In this document: one piece after another, positions 1 through 6,931 of the stretch
Layout: each line of letters starts with the position of its first letter
Position numbering within the stretch: position 1 is the first letter of the stretch
NCBI GenBank assembly: GCA_019422485.1
Contig: JAHZDG010000042.1
Span: 9,151 to 17,244, forward strand
Length of the DNA: 8,094 nucleotides
Origin: Alistipes sp.
GTDB lineage: Bacteria; Bacteroidota; Bacteroidia; Bacteroidales; Rikenellaceae
Reading direction: 5' to 3'
The notes under the pieces: model-generated
Databases searched by the model: none
What the model was told of the DNA's origin: nothing
Seen by the model: only the letters and a program-made list of their open reading frames with translations
Position numbers and translations under genes: made by a program

Positions 1-1
1 G

Positions 2-1444
2 ATCTCCCTGCATGGTGTGGATGGGGTAGAGAACGGCAATTTCCGAAACCACCCGATCGTTGTTCTGCAACATCAGCTGCAGACGCCCCAAAAAGGTGCT
101 GAAATCATAGAGTCCGTCGGCATACAGCGCATTGCGGGAAGAGAGTTCGGGGAGAAACGTCACGTTCTGGTCGTTATACCAGGCTGCGTGGGGAATGAAA
201 ACGTTGATGCCCTGCGTGAATTGATCCATGGCGATGCAGTAGATGCTGTCCCAGGAGAGATTGCCCATGGCGCCGTAGGTTTCGGACATGACCAGCGAGT
301 GATCCCAGTTATAGGCGGCGGAGGCGATCACAGAATAGAATTTTTCCGCCGGACGGTTGCCTCCGATCTTGTCGATGCCGGGAACGCTCAGGTATTGGAA
401 ACATTTCATCAGGTCGCCTGACGTGCCGACCGGATTGAGGATCTCTTCGTTGTCCTGATGGCCGGTGGCTCGCAGACCGTGAGCCCGGCTCCACTCGTCG
501 ATGGCCCGGGGATAGGCCTCGGCGTAGAGATCGCTTCGTAATGAGAACAGGGCATTGCGGGCTGCCTGTGTATCCGGACCGATGTTGTACCAAAGGGCCG
601 GATAGAGCAGTACGGGGCTTTCGCCGTACCGTTGTTCATAGATCTTGTTAAAAGCGGGTGTCCATACCCGTCCCTGGGCGCGGTAGAGGGTCGGCTCGTC
701 GTAAAATGTCTGGACGATGGTCGTCCCGAAAGCATCCGGAAAACGTTTGTAATAGGCTTGGTGGGTCATTTCGATGTAGGCATCGGCTGCTTCCCGACTC
801 AGATAATCCATGTTGGGATCGCCGTCGGTCACGCACACGAACTGCATGATTTTCCACCGTCCTTGAGGAACGTTCCAGACGATCACCCCTTCGGTGATCT
901 TGTCCGTCAGGTCGACGCGTTCCCGGGTTTCGGTATTCATGGCGACTACCCCCATCAAGACCCCATCCCGGGAGGCGGGTCGGTGATAGGAGATTCCCCC
1001 CGTAATTTCCTCTTCGATTTTGTCGAGGCGTTTGAGCGTCAGCGACGGGTAGCGGTTGGTGAAACGGGGTACTCCATCTCCGTTGATGGCGCCTCCGCTT
1101 CCGCTGGGGAATCCGTATTCGTCATACAGCGCCATTTTCAACCCCAGTTCGCCGGCCCGTTGAATGGCATAACCATACAGATCGAAATAGTCGGAGGTGA
1201 GGTATCTCGGTTCGAATTTTGCGCCGAAAGGCAAAATGGAGATCCCTCCGTAGCCGCATTTGTCCCGCAAGTCCGGCAGTTGAGTGTCGATTCCTTGCCG
1301 GGTGATCCGGGTGTCATTCCAAAACCATAAGGGAGTAGGGCGGTAGTTGGCGGGGGGATTTTTGAATTCGAAAGCATTTTGGGCTTCGCTCTCCAGGGCC
1401 GGTACGAGGCACAGAAGGGCGATCATTCGAGGCAAAATCTTCAT
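2..1444 (-). CDS. Secreted glycoside hydrolase, GH106 (alpha-L-rhamnosidase)-like, N-terminal part (C-terminus beyond window)
   Basis: The reading frame stays open for 481 codons from ATG at 1444 to the left edge, so the 3' end is missing. GH106-type enzymes are usually much longer. Residues 1-21 form a signal peptide with a hydrophobic core (MIALLCLVPAL) and likely cleavage after SEA; the cysteine at 12 has no good lipobox, so I expect type I processing. The body reads like the TIM-barrel of GH106-like proteins: PLWFWND at 38-44, YDEYGFPSG at 107-115, FYDEP at 247-251 followed by WTPAF and a YPAL segment, GHQDNEE at 328-334, and MSETYG at 386-391. The WTPxF...R.G...YPAL spacing after an acidic motif is the strongest link to GH106. 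E250 and E388 are plausible active-site acids, but this is inference. Known members cleave rhamnosides from plant or bacterial glycans; substrate here is unknown. It is transcribed divergently from the M16 gene, with no SusC/SusD genes in view. No internal stop or frameshift was found on full translation. It could belong to a sister family with the same barrel. Confidence 0.8.
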   Translation of the reverse strand, partial: MKILPRMIALLCLVPALESEAQNAFEFKNPPANYRPTPLWFWNDTRITRQGIDTQLPDLRDKCGYGGISILPFGAKFEPRYLTSDYFDLYGYAIQRAGELGLKMALYDEYGFPSGSGGAINGDGVPRFTNRYPSLTLKRLDKIEEEITGGISYHRPASRDGVLMGVVAMNTETRERVDLTDKITEGVIVWNVPQGRWKIMQFVCVTDGDPNMDYLSREAADAYIEMTHQAYYKRFPDAFGTTIVQTFYDEPTLYRAQGRVWTPAFNKIYEQRYGESPVLLYPALWYNIGPDTQAARNALFSLRSDLYAEAYPRAIDEWSRAHGLRATGHQDNEEILNPVGTSGDLMKCFQYLSVPGIDKIGGNRPAEKFYSVIASAAYNWDHSLVMSETYGAMGNLSWDSIYCIAMDQFTQGINVFIPHAAWYNDQNVTFLPELSSRNALYADGLYDFSTFLGRLQLMLQNNDRVVSEIAVLYPIHTMQGD

Positions 1445-1475
1445 AAATAAGGCAATGAAATGAATACTCTGGAAA

Positions 1476-1483
1476 CAAAAATA
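1476..1483 (-). promoter_or_regulatory. Candidate Bacteroidota -7 promoter element for the GH106-like gene
   Basis: The minus strand reads TATTTTTG, matching the Bacteroidales primary sigma -7 consensus TAnnTTTG. It lies 31 bases upstream of the ATG at 1444, implying a short leader of about 25 bases. No TTTG is present at the expected -33 position (about 1503-1507), so the promoter may be weak or activator-dependent. The leader is AT-rich and lacks a Shine-Dalgarno sequence, as is usual in this phylum. Confidence 0.45.
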
Positions 1484-1515
1484 CGAAAAATGCCCTGATA
1501 ATCGGTTATAAATGT

Positions 1516-1523
1516 TACTTTTG
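1516..1523 (+). promoter_or_regulatory. Candidate Bacteroidota -7 promoter element for the M16 protease gene
   Basis: TACTTTTG matches TAnnTTTG exactly and lies 86 bases before the ATG at 1610, predicting a leader of about 80 bases. The -33 box is poor: CCTG at 1494-1497 with an 18-base spacer is the best available. It sits 32 bases from the opposing element at 1476-1483, so the two promoters point away from each other and share their upstream DNA. Confidence 0.45.
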
Positions 1524-1609
1524 TCTTTCAGGACACTTGTGGAAAGTTTGTCGGGGAGAGACCCTGTGAGAAAGTAAAAAATGATCAGTCAATTATAAAA
1601 TCCCGACTC

Positions 1610-4438
1610 ATGAAAAAATGTTTAATGCCTTGTTTACTTGTTTCGGTTATGGCCGCAGTAAGTAGTTGTAAGAGTTCCGGGGGCGATGCGTCGCTGGAGT
1701 ATGAGAAGTATAAGCTCTCAAATGGTTTGGAAGTTGTTCTGCATGAAGACCGTTCCGATCCGGTGGTTTCGGTGGCGATCCAGTATCATGTGGGAAGTAA
1801 CCGTGAAAAACCCGGAAAGACCGGTTTTGCCCACTTTTTCGAACACATGCTTTTCCAGCGTTCGGAAAATTTGCCGCGCAATGCCTTCTTCCAGAAAATC
1901 GATGAGTTGGGCGGTTCGTTCAACGGAGGTACCAGCAATGACGGTACGGTTTATTTTGAAACGGTTCCGCGCAATGCCCTGGAAAAAGTGCTGTGGATGG
2001 AGTCCGATCGGATGGGCTATTTCATCAATACGGTGACCGAAGGCGGGCTGAAACGCGAAATCGACGTGGTGTCGAATGAAAAACGTCAGGGGGAAAATGC
2101 CCCTTACGGTCTGGCATGGGATCTGTTGGTCAAGAACCTCTTCCCGAAAGGCCATCCTTATAGCTGGACGGTGATCGGGGAAATTCCCGACCTGCGCAGT
2201 GCGACCGTCGAAGACGTCAAGGAGTTTTACAACCTCTACTATACGCCCAGCAATGCGACTTTGGTGGTAGCCGGGGATTTCGATCCGGCGCAGACCAAAG
2301 AACTGATTCAAAAATATTTTGGCGAGATTCCGGCCCGTCCGAAACCGGAAGCACCCCAGGTGCAGAACGTGACGCTGGATTCGACCAAACGCATCGAGTA
2401 TGAAGATTCGTTTGCGAATGCTCCCATGTTGCTGCTGGCTTATCCCGGGGTGGAAATGTATAGTAAAGATGGGTATGCGCTCGATTTCCTTGCCAATATC
2501 CTGGCCGGCGACAAAAAATCGCCGATCTATCAGGTGCTGGTCGAAGAACGGAAACTGGTGCCGGCGGTTTATATGTCCAGCCAGCAGCTGGAATTGGCCG
2601 GTATGATTTTGCTGGATGCGACTACCTTCCCGAATGTGAAACTCGACGATGTTTATGCAGGGATCGAAGAGGCTTATGCCCGTTTCGAAAAGAATGGAGT
2701 TGACCCCAAAGACCTGGAACGCTATAAAGCGATCGAAGAAACGCGGACCTATAATCGGCTGACTTCGACCAATGGCAAAGCCATCGCCATGGCTCAGAAT
2801 AATGTGTTCGGCGGTGCACCTGACCGGATGTTGAAGGAATTGGAAGCCTATCGTCAGGTGACCCCCGAAGATGTGATGCGTGTTTACAATCAGTACATCA
2901 AAGGGAAAAACTATCTGTCGGTCAGCATCGTGCCTAAAGGTCAGACGGATCTGGTGCTGAGTGGATCGGTGCCGGCTGTAGTGGATCAGGAGTCGATCGA
3001 TGAACAGGCCCTCAATTCGGAAGCGGGGAAAGTGGTGGACGATCCTTATGAACGAACCCCGTCATCCTTTGACCGGAGCAAGGAACCCGATTTGCTGCCC
3101 AATACCCCGGAATTGAATATCCCGGCCATTTGGAGCACGAAACTCCCCAGCGGAATGGAACTGCGAGGGATCGAATATAAAGAATTGCCGTTGGTTTATT
3201 TCTCCATCGACCTCAATAACGGCATGTTGTTGGATACGCCTCAAAAGGCAGGTTTGGCCCGACTGACGGCAGCGATGATGAATGAAGGAACGGCCGATAA
3301 GACGGCGGCTGAATTGGAAGATGCCATTGGACAGTTGGGTGCTCAGATCCAGGTGCAGGCTGGAACGGAAAGCATGGCCCTGACCGGGAACTGTTTGCTG
3401 AAGAACTATCCGGAAGTGATGAAATTGGTGGAAGAGATCCTGACACGTCCTCGTCTGGACGATGAAGCCAGCTTCGAGCTGGTGAAACAGCGTACGTTGG
3501 ACAATATTCGTCAGGGCGATACGGATCCTTCGACGATCGGAACCAATGTGTTCAAACGACTGCTTTTCGGTGAAAACAGCATTTTGGGGTATGCTCCGGA
3601 CGGAACGGAACAGACGGTACAGGCCCTGACGCTCGAAGATGTCAAGAATTTCTATACGGCCAATGTTTCGCAGTCCATCGCGAAGATGAATTTTGTGGGC
3701 GGTTTGACGCAACAGGAAGTGGAACGCTCGTTGGCTTCGTTGACCAAAAACTGGAAGAGTACGCCGGTTCCCGCTCCGATGGTGAAGGAATCGGATGCCA
3801 CCTCGGAAGCCAAACTCTATTTTGTGGACTATCCCGGTGCTCGCCAATCCTATGTTGTTGTAGGGTCGAAGTCGCTGTCGATCGACAATCCGGATGCCTA
3901 TCCGCTGGTGGTTGTCAACGATCATTTGGGAGCCTCTTCGGGCAGTTTGTTGTTCGATATTCTGCGCTTGCAACACGGATACACCTATGGCGCTTATTCG
4001 GGCTTTACGCAGGGATTGCTCAGCAATACTTTCTCAGCCCGTTCGAGCGTGCAGGCTACCGTCACCAAAGAGTCTGTCGAACTGTTCCGGGAAATCCTGT
4101 CGACCTACGGACAGAACTATACGCAGGAAGATCTGGTATCCTCTTGCAAAGCGTTGTTGCTGACCATGAACGGCTCTTTTGAAACGCCGAATGCGTTGTT
4201 GAATATGTTGCGGATGATTGCGGTTTATCATCTGCCGGTCGATTATCCGAAGCAGCGTGAAGCCATTTTGAAGAGCATGACGTTGGATCAGGCCAAAGCC
4301 TGCATCGACAAATACCTGAACTATGACGATATGATTATCGTGGTAGTCGGCGATGCCAAGACGCAGCTGGCCGGTCTGAAATCCCTGAATTTGGGTAAAA
4401 TCGTTCAGGTGGATAAAGAAGCGAAGTTGCTCGAATAG
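1610..4438 (+). CDS. M16 family (insulinase/pitrilysin-type) zinc metallopeptidase, tandem-domain lipoprotein
   Basis: 942 residues, in the usual range for two-half M16 proteins. Residues 1-20 are a lipoprotein signal peptide ending in the lipobox VSSC with acylated Cys20, so the enzyme is anchored in the envelope; this also supports the chosen start. The catalytic half begins near residue 31 (KLSNGLEVVLHED) and carries the inverted zinc motif HFFEH: H75 and H79 bind zinc and E78 is the catalytic base. The third ligand is probably E157 in VSNEKRQ, 78 residues after H79, matching family spacing. A linker of about 460-505 precedes the second half, starting near W508. There the HxxEH position reads RLTAA (551-555), so that half is non-catalytic and presumably closes the substrate chamber; it keeps a Y-rich segment HGYTYGAYSG from 789. 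M16 proteases degrade or process small or unfolded polypeptides. No Shine-Dalgarno is visible. It converges on the M3 peptidase gene and ends 19 bases before a strong terminator. Substrate unknown. Confidence 0.95.
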   Translation: MKKCLMPCLLVSVMAAVSSCKSSGGDASLEYEKYKLSNGLEVVLHEDRSDPVVSVAIQYHVGSNREKPGKTGFAHFFEHMLFQRSENLPRNAFFQKIDELGGSFNGGTSNDGTVYFETVPRNALEKVLWMESDRMGYFINTVTEGGLKREIDVVSNEKRQGENAPYGLAWDLLVKNLFPKGHPYSWTVIGEIPDLRSATVEDVKEFYNLYYTPSNATLVVAGDFDPAQTKELIQKYFGEIPARPKPEAPQVQNVTLDSTKRIEYEDSFANAPMLLLAYPGVEMYSKDGYALDFLANILAGDKKSPIYQVLVEERKLVPAVYMSSQQLELAGMILLDATTFPNVKLDDVYAGIEEAYARFEKNGVDPKDLERYKAIEETRTYNRLTSTNGKAIAMAQNNVFGGAPDRMLKELEAYRQVTPEDVMRVYNQYIKGKNYLSVSIVPKGQTDLVLSGSVPAVVDQESIDEQALNSEAGKVVDDPYERTPSSFDRSKEPDLLPNTPELNIPAIWSTKLPSGMELRGIEYKELPLVYFSIDLNNGMLLDTPQKAGLARLTAAMMNEGTADKTAAELEDAIGQLGAQIQVQAGTESMALTGNCLLKNYPEVMKLVEEILTRPRLDDEASFELVKQRTLDNIRQGDTDPSTIGTNVFKRLLFGENSILGYAPDGTEQTVQALTLEDVKNFYTANVSQSIAKMNFVGGLTQQEVERSLASLTKNWKSTPVPAPMVKESDATSEAKLYFVDYPGARQSYVVVGSKSLSIDNPDAYPLVVVNDHLGASSGSLLFDILRLQHGYTYGAYSGFTQGLLSNTFSARSSVQATVTKESVELFREILSTYGQNYTQEDLVSSCKALLLTMNGSFETPNALLNMLRMIAVYHLPVDYPKQREAILKSMTLDQAKACIDKYLNYDDMIIVVVGDAKTQLAGLKSLNLGKIVQVDKEAKLLE

Positions 4439-4457
4439 TCCGTCAAGCTGTATACTG

Positions 4458-4497
4458 AAAACGACGCTCCGTATTTTCGGAGCGTCGTTTTTCTTTT
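4458..4497 (+). terminator. Intrinsic terminator of the M16 protease gene
   Basis: A perfect 14-bp stem (4458-4471 pairing with 4478-4491) around the hexaloop TATTTT, with the GC-rich core ACGACGCTCCG, is followed by a T-rich run TTTCTTTT. It starts 19 bases after the TAG at 4436-4438. The A-tract on the other side is only three to four bases, so it should work mainly on plus-strand transcripts. Confidence 0.9.
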
Positions 4498-4584
4498 GTG
4501 GACATGGGTGATGAAAGTAGGGCGCACATAATTTGTATTAGTAAGAAAAACCGCTCCGGCGTGGGAATACGCTTTGAAAAGCAT
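4498..4584. other. Spacer between two terminators, no gene recognised
   Basis: About 87 bases between the facing terminators. I see no credible open reading frame, no TAnnTTTG promoter on either strand (the nearest, ATAATTTG on the plus strand, is one base short) and only short hairpins such as GCGT-GGGAAT-ACGC near 4561-4574. It seems to be plain 3' intergenic DNA. Confidence 0.5.
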
Positions 4585-4625
4585 AAAAAACACCCCGAAA
4601 GCCAAATGCTCTCGGGGTGTTTTTT
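4585..4625 (-). terminator. Bidirectional intrinsic terminator, mainly for the M3 peptidase gene
   Basis: AAAAAACACCCCGA at 4585-4598 pairs perfectly with TCGGGGTGTTTTTT at 4612-4625; inner bases 4600-4602 can also pair with 4608-4610. Six A's on the left give a U-tract for minus-strand transcripts and six T's on the right give one for plus-strand transcripts. The stem begins 17 bases beyond the TAA of the M3 gene (4643-4645). It also acts as a backstop for read-through from the M16 side. Confidence 0.88.
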
Positions 4626-4642
4626 GTAAGTATGCGTGAAAA

Positions 4643-6823
4643 TTAGATAGCTGCGGTGTTGGGTGCGGGAGTCGAGGCTTTCTGCAGAGAATCTGCCGAA
4701 GGCTCCGGTTCAGCCGGAATCAGACCCCGGTTGCGCAACAGCGGCTTAATGTCAGGTTCTGCGCCCCGGAAGTTTTTATACATCGTCATACCGTCTTCGC
4801 TGCCGCCTTTTTCCAGAATATTCCGGCGATAGGAGTCGGCTACTTCGCGGTTGAACAGGTCGCCGCTTTCGACAAAGGCTTCGAAGGCATCTTTATCCAG
4901 CACTTCGGCCCACAGGTAACTGTAATATCCGGCCGCATAACCGCCATCGAAAATGTGACTGAAATAGGGATAACGGTAACGGGGTTCGATCTGCGGGATC
5001 ATGCCTCGTTTGGTGTAGAGCGCTTCTTTTTCAAAAGCGTTTACATCGATGGGCTGATCCTGGGTGATCGAGTGGATATCCAGGTCGGAAAGCGAAGCGG
5101 CCGTCAATTCCGTCGTCATAAATCCTTGATTGAAATAGCGGCTCTTTTTGATCTTATTGACAAGATCTTCCGGCATGTCAGTGTTGGTTTGGTAGTGTTT
5201 GGCGTAGATCTTTAACATTTCGGGATTGAACGCCCAGTTTTCCATAATTTGTGAGGGCAGCTCGACAAAGTCCCGTTCCACTTCGGCCAAACTTTTATAA
5301 TGTACCTGAGAGAAAAGCGAGTGCATGGCGTGTCCGAATTCATGGAACAGCGTGGCGGCTTCGTCCAGATTCAGCAGAGCCGGTTGGGTTTCGTCCAACG
5401 GGCGGGTGAAGTTGGCTACGATGGTGACTACGGGAGCTACCCGTTTCCCTTCTTTGTATTGCGGATCGCGATAGGTGCCGCACCAGGCGCCACCTTGTTT
5501 GCCGGGCCGCGGGAAGAAGTCGAAATAAAGAATGCCTAAATGGGTGTCGTCTTTGTCCAACACTTCATAAGCAACGCATTCAGAATTGTAGTAGGGAACG
5601 GCTACCGGACGGAAAGAAGTGCCCCACAGTCGATTGGCTAGTTGGAATACTCCGGAAGTGACATAATCCAAAGAGAGATAAGGACGGATCATCTCTTCGT
5701 CCAGATCGTATTTGTTTTTACGCACTTTTTCAGCGTAATACCACCAGTCCCAGCTATTCAATTCGTCGCTGCCGGTTTCCTGTTTTTTGATCTGTTTCAT
5801 CTCCTCCAGTTCTTTGGAGGCCAAAGCCAGGGCCGGTGTCCAGATCTGATCCAACAGCCGGTAGGCATTTTCGGGCGTCGAGGCCATGACATCATCCAGC
5901 ACAAAAGCGGCATATGTGGGGTAACCCATCAGCTGTGCTTTCTGCATCCGCAGACGGGCCATGTCGGAGACGATCTGTTTGTTGTCTGATGCGTTGCCGT
6001 GGTTGCCGCGTTCCAGATAGGCTTCATACATTTGACGGCGTAGCTCGGGTTTTTCGGAATAGGTCAGGAACGGAATAAGGCTCGGCTTGCTGAGCGTGAA
6101 GACGAATTTGCCTTCCATGCCGCGCGATTCGGCCTCTTGCTGGGCAGCCTGACGGGCTCCGGCCGGAATGCCGGCCAAGTCTTCGGGCTTTTCGATCACC
6201 AGGGTGTAGTCGTTGTTTTCAGTCAACAGGTTTTTGCTGAACTGCACGCCCAGTTGCGACAGCTGTTCGTTGATTTTACGCAGCTGCGTTTTCTGTTCGG
6301 GGGTCAGCAAGGCGCCGGCCCGTACGAAACGTTTATAGATTTTTTCGGTCAGACGGAGCTGCTGGGGATCGAGATCCAGCTGGTCTTTCTGGTCGTAGAC
6401 GGCTTTGACCTTTTTGAACAGCGCATCGTTCAGGTAGATGTTGTCGTAGTGGGTCGATACCATCGGGGTGATTTCAGCGTCGATCAGCTGCATGGAGTCG
6501 GTGGCATCGGCCGCCTTAACCAATGAAAAGACCGTATAGGCATTGCTGAGCAGTTCGCCGCTGTTTTCCAACGCTTCGATCACATTGGCGAACGAAGGCA
6601 TTTCGGTATTGCGCACAATGGAGTCGATTTGGGCTTCGTGGCGTGCGATGCCCTCTTCGATCGCCGGTTTATAGTGCTTGTCTTTGATCTTGTCGAAGGG
6701 CGGAACCCCAAAAGGAGTCTCCCAGACAGTGAAAAACGGGTTCACCTCTACGGCCTTATCCTGACATCCGGAGAGGGTGCCCATCAGCAAACAGCCGAGG
6801 GCGGGCAATAACAGTTTTCTCAT
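4643..6823 (-). CDS. M3 family (Dcp/oligopeptidase-type) zinc metallopeptidase lipoprotein
   Basis: 726 residues, normal for M3A peptidases such as peptidyl-dipeptidase Dcp. I place the start at 6823: residues 1-20 then form a lipoprotein signal peptide ending in LSGC with Cys20. An in-frame ATG at 6898 would add 25 polar residues before the signal and lies upstream of the predicted transcript start. The zinc site is HEFGH (H494, E495, H498), followed by VERDFVELPSQIMENW, where E521 corresponds to the third zinc ligand of thimet oligopeptidase (the Glu of DFVEAPSQ). The usual glycine-threonine loop (SGT) before this is replaced by LAE and the spacing is two residues shorter. The C-terminal substrate region HIFDGGYAAGYYSYLW is intact. 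A tail of about 24 Pro/Ala/Ser/Glu-rich residues follows the conserved RGLI. M3 enzymes cut short peptides, either as dipeptidyl carboxypeptidases or as endopeptidases; which applies here is not decidable. The lipid anchor places it in the periplasm or outer membrane. Transcribed convergently with the M16 gene and divergently from rsmE. Confidence 0.95.
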   Translation of the reverse strand: MRKLLLPALGCLLMGTLSGCQDKAVEVNPFFTVWETPFGVPPFDKIKDKHYKPAIEEGIARHEAQIDSIVRNTEMPSFANVIEALENSGELLSNAYTVFSLVKAADATDSMQLIDAEITPMVSTHYDNIYLNDALFKKVKAVYDQKDQLDLDPQQLRLTEKIYKRFVRAGALLTPEQKTQLRKINEQLSQLGVQFSKNLLTENNDYTLVIEKPEDLAGIPAGARQAAQQEAESRGMEGKFVFTLSKPSLIPFLTYSEKPELRRQMYEAYLERGNHGNASDNKQIVSDMARLRMQKAQLMGYPTYAAFVLDDVMASTPENAYRLLDQIWTPALALASKELEEMKQIKKQETGSDELNSWDWWYYAEKVRKNKYDLDEEMIRPYLSLDYVTSGVFQLANRLWGTSFRPVAVPYYNSECVAYEVLDKDDTHLGILYFDFFPRPGKQGGAWCGTYRDPQYKEGKRVAPVVTIVANFTRPLDETQPALLNLDEAATLFHEFGHAMHSLFSQVHYKSLAEVERDFVELPSQIMENWAFNPEMLKIYAKHYQTNTDMPEDLVNKIKKSRYFNQGFMTTELTAASLSDLDIHSITQDQPIDVNAFEKEALYTKRGMIPQIEPRYRYPYFSHIFDGGYAAGYYSYLWAEVLDKDAFEAFVESGDLFNREVADSYRRNILEKGGSEDGMTMYKNFRGAEPDIKPLLRNRGLIPAEPEPSADSLQKASTPAPNTAAI

Positions 6824-6840
6824 AATTAATGACGTGATTT

Positions 6841-6872
6841 GTTGATGGATCGCCGGAGGTTTTATACCTTTG
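6841..6872 (+). promoter_or_regulatory. rsmE: Bacteroidota-type promoter for rsmE and the downstream membrane subunit
   Basis: The -7 element TACCTTTG at 6865-6872 is a perfect TAnnTTTG match and is followed by CACCGC, a context often seen at Bacteroidales promoters. The -33 element is GTTG at 6841-6844, 20 bases upstream, within the normal 19-21 base spacing; an overlapping TTTG at 6838-6841 is slightly too far. The predicted transcript start is near 6879, giving a leader of about 45 bases before the ATG at 6925. Confidence 0.7.
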
Positions 6873-6899
6873 CACCGCTTCGGCCGGTCGCTCCGCAAG

Positions 6900-6931
6900 C
6901 AAAAATAATATAAAGCAGAGTATCATGCAAT
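6900..6931 (-). promoter_or_regulatory. Candidate promoter for the M3 peptidase gene, overlapping the rsmE start codon
   Basis: On the minus strand the -7 element TATTTTTG (6900-6907) matches TAnnTTTG and a -33-like ATTG lies at 6928-6931 with a 20-base spacer. The -33 box therefore falls within the first codons of rsmE. The predicted transcript start is near 6893, giving a leader of about 70 bases before the ATG at 6823 and excluding the longer in-frame start at 6898. Confidence 0.55.

Noticed and set aside
632..1330. 232-codon plus-strand open frame opposite the glycoside hydrolase
   Set aside because: The opposite strand encodes a continuous 481-residue protein with a signal peptide and family motifs; this frame is a shadow without a recognisable domain.
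3062..3976. 304-codon open frame on the minus strand inside the M16 gene
   Set aside because: It lies fully antisense to a well-supported gene, shows no recognisable domain, and its residues mirror the codon pattern of the sense strand; it has no promoter or start context.
4478..4558. Possible alternative pairing of CGGAGCG (4478-4484) with CGCTCCG (4552-4558), suggestive of a switch
   Set aside because: Only 7 bp, far weaker than the 14-bp terminator it would have to disrupt, and located downstream of any gene it could control; likely chance.
4405..4605. 66-codon minus-strand frame across the convergent gap
   Set aside because: It begins inside one terminator and runs through the other into the M16 gene; it has no promoter or protein-like pattern.
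6824..6898. Longer N-terminus for the M3 peptidase starting at ATG 6898
   Set aside because: It would place 25 polar residues ahead of a clear lipoprotein signal peptide, and the predicted transcript start (about 6893) lies downstream of that ATG.
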